Below are positions 1 to 8,776 of a stretch of 45,214 bases of DNA, in pieces. The notes beneath the pieces are model-generated. The model saw only the letters and a program-made list of their open reading frames with translations, was not told the origin of the DNA and did not search any database. This DNA is from an uncultured Roseobacter sp. (GTDB lineage: Bacteria; Pseudomonadota; Alphaproteobacteria; Rhodobacterales; Rhodobacteraceae). Position 1 is the first letter of the stretch. Every line of letters starts with the position of its first letter. The position numbers and the translations under genes were made by a program. The DNA is taken from contig CANMWT010000020.1 of assembly GCA_947501635.1 (NCBI GenBank), positions 1-45,214 of the forward strand, written 5' to 3'.

Positions 1-77
1 AAACCATCGTGCCGATGGCATCCAGGCCGATCATGCACTAACATTCAAACTGGACCACTCAGGTGGGGCTGATCAGT
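1..77. repeat. Left copy of 77-bp inverted terminal sequence (probable IS end)
   Basis: These 77 bases are the exact reverse complement of 45138-45214, and identity stops abruptly at base 78. Reading inward from the window edge, a short frame ending in PMASRPIMH and a stop codon could be the 3' end of a transposase, followed by about 35 bases to the element boundary. The boundary cuts an integrase remnant directly after its LLN codons. I cannot name the IS family from so little sequence. A shared length of exactly 77 also matches a common assembler k-mer, so the window edge itself is probably an assembly break inside a repeat rather than a biological end. Confidence 0.8.
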
Positions 78-153
78 TCAATAGCCTGCCTACCACCTCT
101 TCAAGTATCCCAACTTCCATCGCGACCGTGGCAAAAGTTCGGCGGTGCGCATA
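78..153 (-). pseudogene. Tyrosine integrase remnant, C-terminal piece, cut by the IS end
   Basis: On the minus strand this stretch reads YAHRRTFATVAMEVGILEEV followed by VGRLLN. That matches almost residue for residue the intact integrase at 26467-27549 around its catalytic HxxR box (its residues 297-322). The reading stops at LLN, exactly where the terminal repeat begins. The second catalytic His and the Tyr nucleophile are therefore missing. Upstream of the HxxR box the frame (EGSS before YAHRR) no longer aligns well. This is a dead fragment of a related integrase, interrupted by the insertion sequence. Confidence 0.8.
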
Positions 154-237
154 AGAAGACCCTTCTGTTCTTTTTGGCGCAGCAAGATTACTCGTTGGCA
201 ATGAAGCAATTCGCAATACGTCCAGCGCCAATAACGC

Positions 238-1176
238 TCAATCTCTACTTTTCTTATTAGCTTTAAGTGCCAACCGTTCTCTGTTCAGCGTATACAACCC
301 AGTGGCAACGATCACCAATGCACCTATCCATGTCCAAGCATCGGGAAGCTGTCCAAATACGACGAAGCCGTAAAACGTTCCCCATATCAGCAAGCTGTAT
401 TGTACCGGTGCGACAACAACCGCCTGTGCAGCATCCAAGGCCATAATGACTAGTATTTCGGCAAAAGCGGCCATAACGGCCATCGCGATCAATAAAGCGA
501 TTTCCAGACCGCTAGATGGGTTTTGCCACATGAATGGCAACGGGATACTGAGCAATGTCCAGGAAACGATCGCCGTGTAGGCAACGGTCGTTTGGGTCTT
601 ATCCTCTCCAGCCAAAATCCGCGAAAGAACCTGACGCAGAGCGAATGCTGACGCCGCGACAATGAGCAACACGGCTGCCGGATGAATAACTCCCATACCC
701 GGCCGGATGACAATCAAGGTACCGATGAACCCTATAACAACGGCAGTCCACCTGCGTATTCCCACCGGTTCGCGTAAGATCAAAGCGCCCATGACAGTCA
801 CCATAAAGGGTGCAACGAAGGTAATTGCGACTGCATCGGCAAGCGGTACGTAGCTTACACCAACGATGAACAATGTGGCTGAACAGGCTGCCAATACTCC
901 CCGACCAATTTGCAGCTTAGAATTGGATGAGGCCAGAACCGACCTGCCCCGCATGCTAATCAAGACGACTACGCCCAAAAACAGTCCAAGTTGGCGAAAC
1001 CAAACGATCTGAACTGGGTGGACCGTCTCCGTCAGGAATTTTCCCATCGTGTCCACACCAGAAAACAGAAACATACCCATCGCCATGAGTGCGACGCCTC
1101 GCATGCTGTCCGTTCGCCTCACTGATGGTGCCGGTTTGCGAGGTATGATTGGGGTAATAGCCATAATAGATGTCAT
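238..1176 (-). CDS. DMT-superfamily (EamA) transporter
   Basis: This is an inner-membrane carrier of the drug/metabolite family with two EamA repeats, about ten hydrophobic segments and about 312 residues, the usual family size. The first repeat runs from about residue 25 to 150 and contains the typical FxFGVDTMGKF/WFRQLG region. The second runs from about 165 to 300. The substrate cannot be told from sequence. The frame stays open upstream to 1284, but that extension is polar, unlike the family, and approaches a 13-bp motif shared with the IS end. I therefore chose the ATG at 1176 (MTSIMAITP), which has only a weak ribosome site. It is transcribed divergently from the small monooxygenase at 1324. 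Confidence 0.85.
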   Translation of the reverse strand: MTSIMAITPIIPRKPAPSVRRTDSMRGVALMAMGMFLFSGVDTMGKFLTETVHPVQIVWFRQLGLFLGVVVLISMRGRSVLASSNSKLQIGRGVLAACSATLFIVGVSYVPLADAVAITFVAPFMVTVMGALILREPVGIRRWTAVVIGFIGTLIVIRPGMGVIHPAAVLLIVAASAFALRQVLSRILAGEDKTQTTVAYTAIVSWTLLSIPLPFMWQNPSSGLEIALLIAMAVMAAFAEILVIMALDAAQAVVVAPVQYSLLIWGTFYGFVVFGQLPDAWTWIGALVIVATGLYTLNRERLALKANKKSRD

Positions 1177-1288
1177 TAGAGCAGGCCTCACAGAAGACCT
1201 AACTATATCTGTTTCTTCTGTCCCTTTTGAGTTTACAATTGTGGTCAAGGAAATCTGAATAGTTTCAGATTTAAACGGGCCCAAGTTA

Positions 1289-1301
1289 AAACTGGACCAC
1301 T
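1289..1301. repeat. 13-bp motif shared with the terminal repeat
   Basis: AAACTGGACCACT here is identical to positions 47-59 of the left terminal repeat and lies in the same orientation. Flanking bases differ. It could be the scar of an old insertion of the same IS upstream of the DMT gene, or chance. Confidence 0.35.
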
Positions 1302-1323
1302 AGCTGCGCCGAGGGGAGCCACA

Positions 1324-1626
1324 ATGATCACCGAAATCGTGACCTTCAGAATTCCTGCATCGATGGAAAGAGAGCGCGTCATCGCACTATTTGAAGAAAG
1401 TGCCGAAGTATGGCGCGCTTATAAGAAGTTGCATCGCAAGAACTACCTCTATGATCCAGAAGCCGGGATTGCTGGTGGCGTTTACACTTGGGATAGTATC
1501 GAAGACGCGCAGGAAGCGCATGGGGAGGCATTTCACGCGCGCGTTGCTGAGACTTTTGGAAGCACACCAGAGTTTCAGTATTTCGAAACCCCAGTTGTTG
1601 TCCAAAACCAAACCGGCGACGCGTAA
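1324..1626 (+). CDS. Small dimeric alpha/beta-barrel monooxygenase-like protein (YdhR/ABM type)
   Basis: This 100-residue protein begins MITEIVTFRIPASMERERVI, followed by a YKKLHRKNYLYD segment and the GGVYTWDSIEDAQEAH pattern seen in YdhR-like members of the antibiotic-biosynthesis-monooxygenase fold. Such proteins are single-domain dimers. Some act as cofactor-free monooxygenases and others only bind small ligands. The ATG follows a good ribosome site (GAGGGGA, 6 bases upstream). It is transcribed alone, divergent from the DMT carrier. The substrate is unknown. The fold assignment is fairly safe and the enzymatic role is not. Confidence 0.75.
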   Translation: MITEIVTFRIPASMERERVIALFEESAEVWRAYKKLHRKNYLYDPEAGIAGGVYTWDSIEDAQEAHGEAFHARVAETFGSTPEFQYFETPVVVQNQTGDA

Positions 1627-1817
1627 ACAACAAGCACAGACAGTTCTTGCGCCTGGTCGGCACTTCACCTCTCAGAGAGGACACTCAAGCGGAAGTGCAT
1701 GTCGGTTTCAAATCTTTAGATACCGGTGCGTGTAGCCCCACAAATTCCGACAGACAGGTTGGCTGCTAGACAACTTATGCCATCCAAATTGCCCAAGGAT
1801 CACACGCCACCGTTCAA

Positions 1818-1831
1818 TTGATGTAAGACAA
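1818..1831. promoter_or_regulatory. Weak FNR-like box upstream of the universal stress gene
   Basis: TTGATGTAAGACAA matches the FNR consensus TTGAT-N4-ATCAA at 8 of 10 positions. It is centred about 62 bases upstream of the start codon at 1887. It is the weakest of the FNR-like boxes in this window, but USP genes are common FNR/FnrL targets. Confidence 0.35.
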
Positions 1832-1886
1832 AGCCTTTCTTTGATCTGTATGCGACCCTCGGCTGGTACAGTGGAGGAGAAACGTC

Positions 1887-2294
1887 ATGTACCACAATAT
1901 ATTGGTTCCGGTAATTTTTGATAATGAGCACGACATAACCGCACCGATCAAGCTGGCCGGCATTCTAAAGACACCGGACGCCAAGATCACCTTTCTGCAC
2001 GTGATCGAACATGTACCGGCATATGCGGTATCTTATATCACTCAGGAGCTGCAGAATGAGCTGCGGGTCGCCTTGAATGATGAACTGGAAAAGCTTGCTA
2101 AGCGTCTACCCGGAGCCGAAGGCCATATCATCGAAGGACACTCCGGTCGAACTATTGTGGAGTATGCTAACGAGCATCGCAACGATTTGATCATCATCGC
2201 ATCTCACCGTCCCGGCTTGGAAGACTACTTTTTGGGAAGTACTGCTTCGCATGTCGTACGTCACGCTTCTTGTGCCGTGCATGTTGTCAGGTGA
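1887..2294 (+). CDS. Universal stress protein, UspF/UspG-like
   Basis: This 135-residue single USP domain is the normal length. It opens MYHNILVPVIFDNEH and closes with IIIASHRPGLEDYFLGSTAS and VVRHASCAVHVVR, very close to the UspF-type C-terminal nucleotide-binding region (SHRP, then GS, then VRHA). USPs are cytoplasmic dimers that bind ATP or remain nucleotide-free and help cells survive starvation, energy limitation or oxygen shift. The start codon has an excellent ribosome site (GGAGGAGAA). It is apparently monocistronic, with a weak FNR-like box upstream, in keeping with the stress theme of the island. Confidence 0.92.
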   Translation: MYHNILVPVIFDNEHDITAPIKLAGILKTPDAKITFLHVIEHVPAYAVSYITQELQNELRVALNDELEKLAKRLPGAEGHIIEGHSGRTIVEYANEHRNDLIIIASHRPGLEDYFLGSTASHVVRHASCAVHVVR

Positions 2295-2455
2295 CTTGGG
2301 TTTAGCACATTTGAAATTTAGACGGCTTGCGCATCTTCCGCTGCGACACGCTCATAGGAGTTCCTTGGCCGTTCACCCATCACAGAAGCTACCTTTTGGA
2401 TAAATCTCGCACTACGAGGCATAGCCCTCTCATAGACCAACCGACCGAGCCGCTG

Positions 2456-3361
2456 GTGAAGCGCCTCGTCCAATCAGATGGCCGGGTGCCATTAAGCTTT
2501 GAATTTTTCCCTCCCAAAACCGATGCGCGTCGTGAACTGCTGTACGAAACTGTGGACAGGCTTGCGCCTGTCGCAGGTGACGGGTTTTCCGTCACAATGG
2601 GTGCTGGAGGTACGACGCGCACCGGAACGCACGATACAGCGGTGCAAATTGCGAAGCGTTGCGGTCGTCCTGTGACAGCGCACCTTACGGCATTGGGCTT
2701 AAGCGCAGAAGAAGCTTTGTCTTGTGCAGACCGGCTTTGGTCTTCTGGCATCAACCGAATTCTTGCACTCAGAGGCGACCGACCAAAGGACATGGCAGAG
2801 ACGCCACCCGGATTTGAACATGCCACCGACTTGGTCAAAGCGCTTGCAGACCAGCATCCCTTTGAAATTTCCGTCGCGGCCTATCCGGAAAAGCATCCTG
2901 AAGCGGCGGATCTGGATACCGATATTGTTCACCTCAAGGAAAAGATCGATGCCGGCGCAAGTAAGGCGTACTGCCAGTTTGTTTTGGACCCTGCGGCGTA
3001 TGGCCGGTTTCTTGAAAAGTGCGATCGCAACGGGATCGATGTCCCTATCGTGCCGGGTCTGATGCCACTCGACGACTGGAAACGAATGAGGTCATTCGCG
3101 CTGGCAAATGAGACCAGCATTCCCGAGTGGCTGGATAGGTTGTTCAGCATAGGAGAAGTGACACCAGATATAATGCCAAACCTTGCCGTCGTGGCCATGG
3201 TCGAACAAGCCCGTCGTCTTATCGCCTATGGCGCCCCGGCGTTGCATGTTTACACCATGAATCGCTGGCCAATGCCACTTACTTTGGGCCACTTGCTTGG
3301 ACATAAGCGATTAAAAAATAGTGGTCTTCGTAGTTGCTCAGGTATCGGCATCATGGATTGA
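2456..3361 (+). CDS. metF: Methylenetetrahydrofolate reductase family protein (MetF-like)
   Basis: This is a TIM-barrel flavoenzyme that would reduce 5,10-methylene-THF to 5-methyl-THF for methionine synthesis or C1 traffic. Family marks are SFEFFPPK near the N-terminus (with the catalytic Glu), VTMGAGG, HLTALG, ILALRGDRP, AAYPEKHPEA, CQFVLD, IVPGLMP and a closing HVYTMNRW. From the GTG at 2456 the protein is 301 residues, the usual size. The frame extends to a TTG at 2327, but those 43 residues look non-conserved. The real start is uncertain because neither has a strong ribosome site. The methyltransferase frame that follows overlaps its 3' end. The C-terminus after HLLGH is unusually extended. 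Confidence 0.83.
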   Translation: MKRLVQSDGRVPLSFEFFPPKTDARRELLYETVDRLAPVAGDGFSVTMGAGGTTRTGTHDTAVQIAKRCGRPVTAHLTALGLSAEEALSCADRLWSSGINRILALRGDRPKDMAETPPGFEHATDLVKALADQHPFEISVAAYPEKHPEAADLDTDIVHLKEKIDAGASKAYCQFVLDPAAYGRFLEKCDRNGIDVPIVPGLMPLDDWKRMRSFALANETSIPEWLDRLFSIGEVTPDIMPNLAVVAMVEQARRLIAYGAPALHVYTMNRWPMPLTLGHLLGHKRLKNSGLRSCSGIGIMD

Positions 3362-3522
3362 AAAGACCTCGACACTTCCATCGCCGAATAAGAAACGCCG
3401 CACAAGCGGCACGTCTTTCTTCCAATCCCGCGACCCTAGTCAGCCCAAAACCAACTACAAGCCATGGCCTCTGCTATAATACCGAACCTTGCATCACGGC
3501 CGCGATGGCGCAACTAAGACCC

Positions 3523-4158
3523 ATGCAAAATGAAAAGCCAGAAACCCCTCAAGCCGTTTTTTGGAATCGCGTCGCACACCGGTACGCCGCTATGCCAATG
3601 CGCAACCCAGACGCTTGGCAAGAAACACTCGTCCGCACGCACGGCCTCCTATCAAATGGCGACCTTGTCATGGAGTTGGGGTGCGGAACAGGTTCAACAG
3701 CGGTGCGCCTTGCACCCCATGTTGCGGCTTATACAGCCACAGATGACGCTTCTGAAATGATCGCTATTGCTACTCAGCGTGGTGAAGGCATCGCGTCCCT
3801 CAAGTTTGCACATGCCCGACCCGGAGATGGCTCTTTGCCTCCCGGACCTTTCGACGCCATTCTCGCCTTCAACCTGCTCCATCTGTTGCCAGATCTACCT
3901 GCAGCATTGAAAGAGGTGCATGGCATGATAAAGCCCACTGGCTTGCTCATCACGAAGACACCTTGCCTAGGAGGTATATACCAGGGCCTATGGCCACTCA
4001 TTCGTGCACTTCAGGCCTTAGGAAAGGCGCCGCCGTTGCGCTTCATAAGTCCGACGCGCCTGGAAAATATGATCCGCGAAGTCGGTTTCGTTATCGAAGA
4101 CAGCGACGACCTGCCCCGAAGACCACCATCTCGTTTCATTGTCGCTCGACGCAGTTGA
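3523..4158 (+). CDS. Class I SAM-dependent methyltransferase
   Basis: This protein of about 211 residues has a Rossmann methyltransferase core. Motif I is LVMELGCGTGSTAVRL, the acidic loop follows as YTATDDASEMI, and post-motif regions read FDAILAFNLLHLL and LKPTGLLITKTP-like (MIKPTGLLITKTP). This is typical of the Methyltransf_11/25 type acting on small molecules or lipids. The frame is open upstream to 3334, but the region before MQNEKPETPQAVFWNRVAHR looks unlike family members. I chose the ATG at 3523, and the ATG at 3505 is equally possible. It lies directly downstream of the MetF-like gene, which suggests, but does not show, a joint role in methyl-group metabolism. The acceptor is unknown. 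Confidence 0.78.
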   Translation: MQNEKPETPQAVFWNRVAHRYAAMPMRNPDAWQETLVRTHGLLSNGDLVMELGCGTGSTAVRLAPHVAAYTATDDASEMIAIATQRGEGIASLKFAHARPGDGSLPPGPFDAILAFNLLHLLPDLPAALKEVHGMIKPTGLLITKTPCLGGIYQGLWPLIRALQALGKAPPLRFISPTRLENMIREVGFVIEDSDDLPRRPPSRFIVARRS

Positions 4159-4276
4159 CCCTGTCCGGCAATGCACGAAAATTCCCCGCAGAACACGAAC
4201 CTAAATTCGACAAAACCAGCCTACCAAAATTGGCACAGCACAGGCCGCCACTCCCTCAAATGAAACGGAATTTCGT

Positions 4277-5233
4277 ATGAAGCCTCACTTACATGCTAGC
4301 CCCAAAACATGTTCGTGGGGATTCTTCGATGCTAAACTGGCTCCCGTCATAGAGATTCAAAGCGGCGAAGAAATCGTCATTGAAACGGTTTCAGGCGGGC
4401 CAGACCAATTACCGCCATTGAACGACGGCTTCGATATACCGCCCGAGCTGTTCGATATTCACAAGCGTTCAGAGCGCCAACTTCCGGGTCACATCCTGAC
4501 CGGACCAGTGGCCGTTGCCGGCGCAAAGCCAGGCCATGTCCTCGAGGTCCAAATCCTTGATGTGAAGCTTCGACAAAATTGGGGCTGGAACCTGATCCGT
4601 CCACTCGCCGGCACGCTTCCGGATGAATTCCCATCGGCGCGGACTGAGATTATTCCGCTGGACTTGAACGCGATGACGGCGCGCTTGTCTTGGGGTTTGA
4701 ACCTGCCTTTGAGACCATTCTTCGGTGTGATGGGTGTTGCCCCTCCGGGGAATTGGGGGCGCATTTCCACGATACAACCCAGGGCGCATGGCGGCAATCT
4801 CGACAACAAGGAACTGGTAGCCGGCTCAAAACTATACCTACCGGTGTTTACTGAAGGTGCGCTGTTTTCCTGCGGTGACGGGCATGCGGCTCAAGGCGAC
4901 GGCGAGGTTTGCGTCACGGCCATCGAAACGGCGCTGCAAGGCACCTTCCGGCTGGTCTTGCGCGAGGATATGCGCTTCACCTATCCCCGCGCAGAAACTC
5001 CGACGCATCTGATCACGATGGGTATGCACGAAGACCTGGACCGCTGTGTGGAAATGGCGCTGAGGGATATGATCGCGTGGATTGTCCAGCAGACGGGATT
5101 GAGCCGGGAAGACGCCTACATGCTATGCTCACTTGCCGGGGACCTGCGGATCACGCAAACAGTCAATGGCAACAAAGGCGTTCACATGATGATGGAAACG
5201 GCCCTTGTAACATCGAGAGTGGATCAATCATGA
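4277..5233 (+). CDS. Acetamidase/formamidase family amidohydrolase
   Basis: This 318-residue cytoplasmic enzyme of the FmdA/AmdA family hydrolyses short amides to ammonia and the carboxylate. The family pattern is clear throughout: GHILTGPVAVAGAKPGHVLEV, FFGVMGVAP, the HGGNLDNKEL segment, the metal/active-site region GDGHAAQGDGEVC, the E.A....LR strand, and the C-terminal AYMLCSLAGDLRITQTV. Length is normal. It starts a + strand run. The Gfo/Idh gene begins 10 bases after its stop, so the two are almost certainly co-transcribed. The physiological amide is unknown. The operon partners suggest a carbohydrate- or amide-derived carbon/nitrogen source. Confidence 0.92.
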   Translation: MKPHLHASPKTCSWGFFDAKLAPVIEIQSGEEIVIETVSGGPDQLPPLNDGFDIPPELFDIHKRSERQLPGHILTGPVAVAGAKPGHVLEVQILDVKLRQNWGWNLIRPLAGTLPDEFPSARTEIIPLDLNAMTARLSWGLNLPLRPFFGVMGVAPPGNWGRISTIQPRAHGGNLDNKELVAGSKLYLPVFTEGALFSCGDGHAAQGDGEVCVTAIETALQGTFRLVLREDMRFTYPRAETPTHLITMGMHEDLDRCVEMALRDMIAWIVQQTGLSREDAYMLCSLAGDLRITQTVNGNKGVHMMMETALVTSRVDQS

Positions 5234-5243
5234 GATTGGGAAA

Positions 5244-6206
5244 ATGACAGTACATACGGCGATTATCGGGTTGGGAATTATGGGGCGTAGGATGCTGGAG
5301 CACATGGTGCGGCATACGGCCTATCAGCCCGTGGCAATTTGGGATCCGGCGCCCGACGCTTGCCGGGAGGCTCAGGCGCTCGCCCCCGACGCCGTGATTA
5401 CAGGCTCAGCGGAGGAGGCGATTGCCAAAGCAGACCTTGTCTACCTTGCCTGCCCTCCTGCCCCACGAAAAGACTACGCCCTGAAAGCCGCGGCGGTTGG
5501 CAAGGCCGTCTTTCTGGAAAAGCCCCTCGGTGTGAATATCGCCGAGAGTGAAGACCTTGTGAAACAGTTGCGAAACCTCGGGGTTCCGGCTGCGGTCAAC
5601 TTCACGCAGGCCGCCGGAGCCGCATTGACAGATGTGCAGATGGCTGCCAGCAGCGGCGCGCTCGGGGACGTGGTCGGAGTGGACATCGTCGTCACATACG
5701 CGGCCTGGCCACGCGCATGGCAGAAGACAGCGGACTGGCTGCGGTTCCGCGACGAAGGTGGCATGACACGGGAAGTCATTTCCCATTTTCTGTTTTTCTC
5801 TGAGCGTATTCTCGGGCCGCTTTCCGTGGTCTGGGCGCGTCCCTCGTATCCGAATGACACGGAGTTCTGCGAGACACATATGCTGGCCCGTTTGGAAACA
5901 GCAGACGCACGACCCGTCACCGTTATGGCCAGCGTTGGCGGCGCTCAACCGGATCGTCAGGAGTTAACCATCAAAGGCTCTAAAACCAGCCGACGCATCA
6001 CCGATTTCTACGTAGATGCTGTCTCAGATGGCGGGTCCTTCACCGAAACCGTTGAGCGTCCCGAGGACCCCCGTGCCGTCAGCCTCAAGGCGCAACTCGA
6101 TGAGCTTTTGCTCTGTATGACAAAAAAACCAAACCGGCTTGCAACCCCGGAGGAAGCCTTACGCGTACAAAAACTTGTTGAAACAATGCTTATAGGCAAA
6201 TCCTAA
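5244..6206 (+). CDS. Gfo/Idh/MocA family NAD(P)-dependent oxidoreductase
   Basis: This 320-residue protein has an N-terminal Rossmann domain (GLGIMGRRMLEHM, residues about 8-20) and the diagnostic EKPLG motif at about residues 93-97, whose Lys helps catalysis. A C-terminal beta-sheet substrate domain follows, with a VISHFLFF segment in the position of the family's His-containing substrate region. Members oxidise or reduce sugars, inositols and related polyols. It sits 10 bases downstream of the amidase gene and 46 bases upstream of an aldo/keto reductase, so it is probably the second gene of an operon. The substrate cannot be deduced. Confidence 0.88.
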   Translation: MTVHTAIIGLGIMGRRMLEHMVRHTAYQPVAIWDPAPDACREAQALAPDAVITGSAEEAIAKADLVYLACPPAPRKDYALKAAAVGKAVFLEKPLGVNIAESEDLVKQLRNLGVPAAVNFTQAAGAALTDVQMAASSGALGDVVGVDIVVTYAAWPRAWQKTADWLRFRDEGGMTREVISHFLFFSERILGPLSVVWARPSYPNDTEFCETHMLARLETADARPVTVMASVGGAQPDRQELTIKGSKTSRRITDFYVDAVSDGGSFTETVERPEDPRAVSLKAQLDELLLCMTKKPNRLATPEEALRVQKLVETMLIGKS

Positions 6207-6252
6207 GAAGCTATGCGTTTGACAGCACACACTGAACGCGGATTATTAAGGT

Positions 6253-7320
6253 ATGTCAAAACCTCAGCGCCCCCCGAAGCCTACGGCGATTCCCTATCGC
6301 CCTAATCCCGCTCGATACAACCAAATGGTCTATCGCCGTTGCGGCCAATCAGGCGTCAAACTGCCCGCCATCAGTTTGGGGCTGTGGCACAATTTTGGTG
6401 GCGACACGCCGCATGAAATCAAGCGCGACATGTGCAGAACCGCCTTTGACCTGGGCATTACGCATTTCGATCTGGCCAATAACTACGGGCCACCAGCAGG
6501 GTCGGCCGAAGAGGCCTTTGGCGAAATCTTAAAAACCGATTTAGCCGGGTACAGAGATGAACTCATCATTTCGACCAAGGCAGGCTATGATATGTGGCCC
6601 GGACCTTACGGAGAGTGGGGATCACGAAAGTATCTGGTAGCCTCTTGCGATCAGTCGCTGAAGCGGATGGGGCTCGACTACGCAGATATCTTTTATTCTC
6701 ATCGCTATGACCCCGATACCCCGTTGGAGGAAACTATGGGCGCACTGGACTATATCGTACGTTCAGGGCGCGCGCTTTATGTCGGCATTTCCAGCTATAA
6801 TTCCCAGCGTACGCGCGAGGCACTTGCTATTCTCAAAGACCTCGGCACACCCTGTTTGATCCATCAACCGTCTTACAACCTACTCAACCGCTGGGTAGAG
6901 CATGACGGCCTCTTGGACACATTGGATGAGATGGGGGTTGGCTCGATTGCATTCACGCCTCTCGCGCAAGGAATTCTGACCTCGAAGTATTTGCAAGGCA
7001 TTCCCGAAGGGAGCCGAGCGACACAAGGCAAGTCACTTCTGGAAGGCATGATCAACGAGCGCTCGCTGGGCAGCGTCCGAGCCCTCAACGGGATGGCAGA
7101 AGCACGCGGGCAGACCTTGGCGCAGATGGCGATTGCGTGGGTGCTCAGAGGCGGGCGCGTAACAACTGCGCTCATCGGGGCTTCGCGGCCCGAGCAGATT
7201 GAAGATTGCGCTGGCGCGATAAACAACTTGGACTTTACCGAAGCGGAACTCGCCAAGATTGACGAAATAAGCGCGGAAGAAGCGATCAATCTGTGGGCAC
7301 GTTCCTCAGAAACTGAATGA
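6253..7320 (+). CDS. Aldo/keto reductase, YghZ (L-glyceraldehyde 3-phosphate reductase) type
   Basis: This 355-residue AKR14-like NADPH-dependent reductase has catalytic tetrad positions visible as Asp/Tyr in HFDLANNYGPP, Lys in ISTKAGYDM and His in FYSHRYDPDTP. The GPYGEWGSRKYL insert and the FTPLAQGILTSKYL segment are typical of the YghZ/potassium-channel-beta-like subgroup. E. coli YghZ reduces L-glyceraldehyde 3-phosphate and methylglyoxal, so aldehyde detoxification is possible, but substrate range is wide. It is third in the amidase/Gfo operon. A weak ribosome site (TTAAGG) precedes the ATG. Confidence 0.9.
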   Translation: MSKPQRPPKPTAIPYRPNPARYNQMVYRRCGQSGVKLPAISLGLWHNFGGDTPHEIKRDMCRTAFDLGITHFDLANNYGPPAGSAEEAFGEILKTDLAGYRDELIISTKAGYDMWPGPYGEWGSRKYLVASCDQSLKRMGLDYADIFYSHRYDPDTPLEETMGALDYIVRSGRALYVGISSYNSQRTREALAILKDLGTPCLIHQPSYNLLNRWVEHDGLLDTLDEMGVGSIAFTPLAQGILTSKYLQGIPEGSRATQGKSLLEGMINERSLGSVRALNGMAEARGQTLAQMAIAWVLRGGRVTTALIGASRPEQIEDCAGAINNLDFTEAELAKIDEISAEEAINLWARSSETE

Positions 7321-7506
7321 CGATTGTTTAATCGGATTGATGTCGTCCAAGCCCATTGTTCTGAGGCAAATCTTTTCGAAAAAGCTATCGGTTTCCCCAG
7401 CAACGAAAAAAGCGAAAAACAGCGACTTCAAAGCACTCCGACCCCTAGATAAATTTTCCACATAGCCGCTTAGACCAATCGTGTATCTGAAAGGCAGGCA
7501 AGTGAT

Positions 7507-8520
7507 ATGAACGATTACAAAGTTTTCGACCTCGGTCGGACAAAGCTCGCATGCGGAATTGCGATTCCATCGCTTAAGCTCGCATACAAGGTCTATGGCG
7601 CCTTGAACGCGGAACGATCAAACCTGATCCTTTATCCGACATCCTACGGTGCGCATCATTCCGACATAGACTGGCTGATCGGCCCGGATCGTATTCTCGA
7701 TCCTGAACGTTATTGTATCGTCATCCCGAACCAGCTCGGGAACGGTCTTTCGAGTAGCCCAAGCACCCTCCCGGACCCGTTTACAAACGGCCGAGCGCCC
7801 ACATTTTCTCACCTCGATAATGTCGCAGCGCAAGACAGGCTGTTGCGGGAGGTGCTGGGTGTCGAGCGTATCGCTTTGATCTACGGCTGGTCGATGGGGG
7901 GACAGCAGGCCTTGCACTGGGGTGCCTTGCATCCCGACCGGGTCGAACGGATCTGTGCAACCTGCACCTCTGCGAGAACCAGCCCGCACAATCAACTCTT
8001 TCTGGAAGGACTTCGGGCCACCCTGACCGCCGATGTCGGCTGGAACGGAGCTTGGTTCAATGAGCGTCCGTTGCGCGGTCTGAAGGCCTTCGCGCGTATT
8101 TACGCCGGATGGGCGATGAGCCAGACGTTCTATCGAGAGAATTTGTGGGCCAAGGCGGGTTTCGCCAGTCGAGAGGATTACGTGACACGTGCGTGGGAGG
8201 GAAACTTCCTGCGCCGCGACCCCATGGATCTGCTCTCAATGATCCAGACTTGGATGCAGTCAGACATCTCAGACAACGAAACATTTGGCGGTGATCTCGA
8301 AGCTGCCTTGGGTGCGATTAAAGTGCCATCGATCATCATGCCCTCCACAACCGATCTCTACTTCACGCTCGAAGACAGCCGGATCGAGACAGCATTCATG
8401 CCCAATGCGGAGTTGCGCCCTATCCGTTCAGATTGGGGGCACCGTGCCGGAAATCCGCAGCATTCACCCGAAGACGAGGCTGTCATCCGAAATGCCGTGC
8501 AGGAACTTCTGGCTAAGTGA
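7507..8520 (+). CDS. Alpha/beta-hydrolase of the homoserine O-acetyltransferase (MetX) fold
   Basis: This 337-residue alpha/beta-hydrolase has its nucleophile elbow GWSMGGQQALHW at about residues 136-147, a late acid in PSTTDLYF and a catalytic His in SDWGHRAGNP. Overall order and length fit the MetX/E22 family. The best-known members acetylate homoserine, but many relatives in catabolic clusters are hydrolases or acyltransferases of unknown substrate. The protein lacks enough visible MetX-specific context to call it metX. It lies 186 bases after the aldo/keto reductase on the same strand, perhaps the last gene of the same unit or with its own promoter. Confidence 0.8.
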   Translation: MNDYKVFDLGRTKLACGIAIPSLKLAYKVYGALNAERSNLILYPTSYGAHHSDIDWLIGPDRILDPERYCIVIPNQLGNGLSSSPSTLPDPFTNGRAPTFSHLDNVAAQDRLLREVLGVERIALIYGWSMGGQQALHWGALHPDRVERICATCTSARTSPHNQLFLEGLRATLTADVGWNGAWFNERPLRGLKAFARIYAGWAMSQTFYRENLWAKAGFASREDYVTRAWEGNFLRRDPMDLLSMIQTWMQSDISDNETFGGDLEAALGAIKVPSIIMPSTTDLYFTLEDSRIETAFMPNAELRPIRSDWGHRAGNPQHSPEDEAVIRNAVQELLAK

Positions 8521-8776
8521 TTGATCGTCGTTGCGTTCGTCGAAATCTTCCTGCACGTGACTGTTCGGTGCCCTGTCGATGGCCGAAACTCCACCATGGA
8601 CAACGAGTTCGCTCTGACGCTGCATAGTGGTTTCGTGCTCAAGTCGCCGGTTGGCCTTATTGGCTCTGGCGCAGACCACCGCTCACTCGTTATGTTTTAA
8701 TCGTATGGCGGCAGCTGTTTTCGCACTCTATCTTTATTTCGAAGAAGACGTGAAAATTCCTGAGGGACAAAGCTAA

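Noticed and set aside
5406-5948. Long minus-strand frame (180 codons) inside the Gfo/Idh gene
   Set aside because: Antisense shadow of a clear Rossmann-fold gene. It is rich in Cys, Arg and His with no domain pattern.
7507-8520. Naming the MetX-fold protein metX (homoserine O-acetyltransferase)
   Set aside because: The fold and Ser-Asp-His triad fit, but the catabolic neighbourhood and lack of methionine-pathway context do not justify the specific name.
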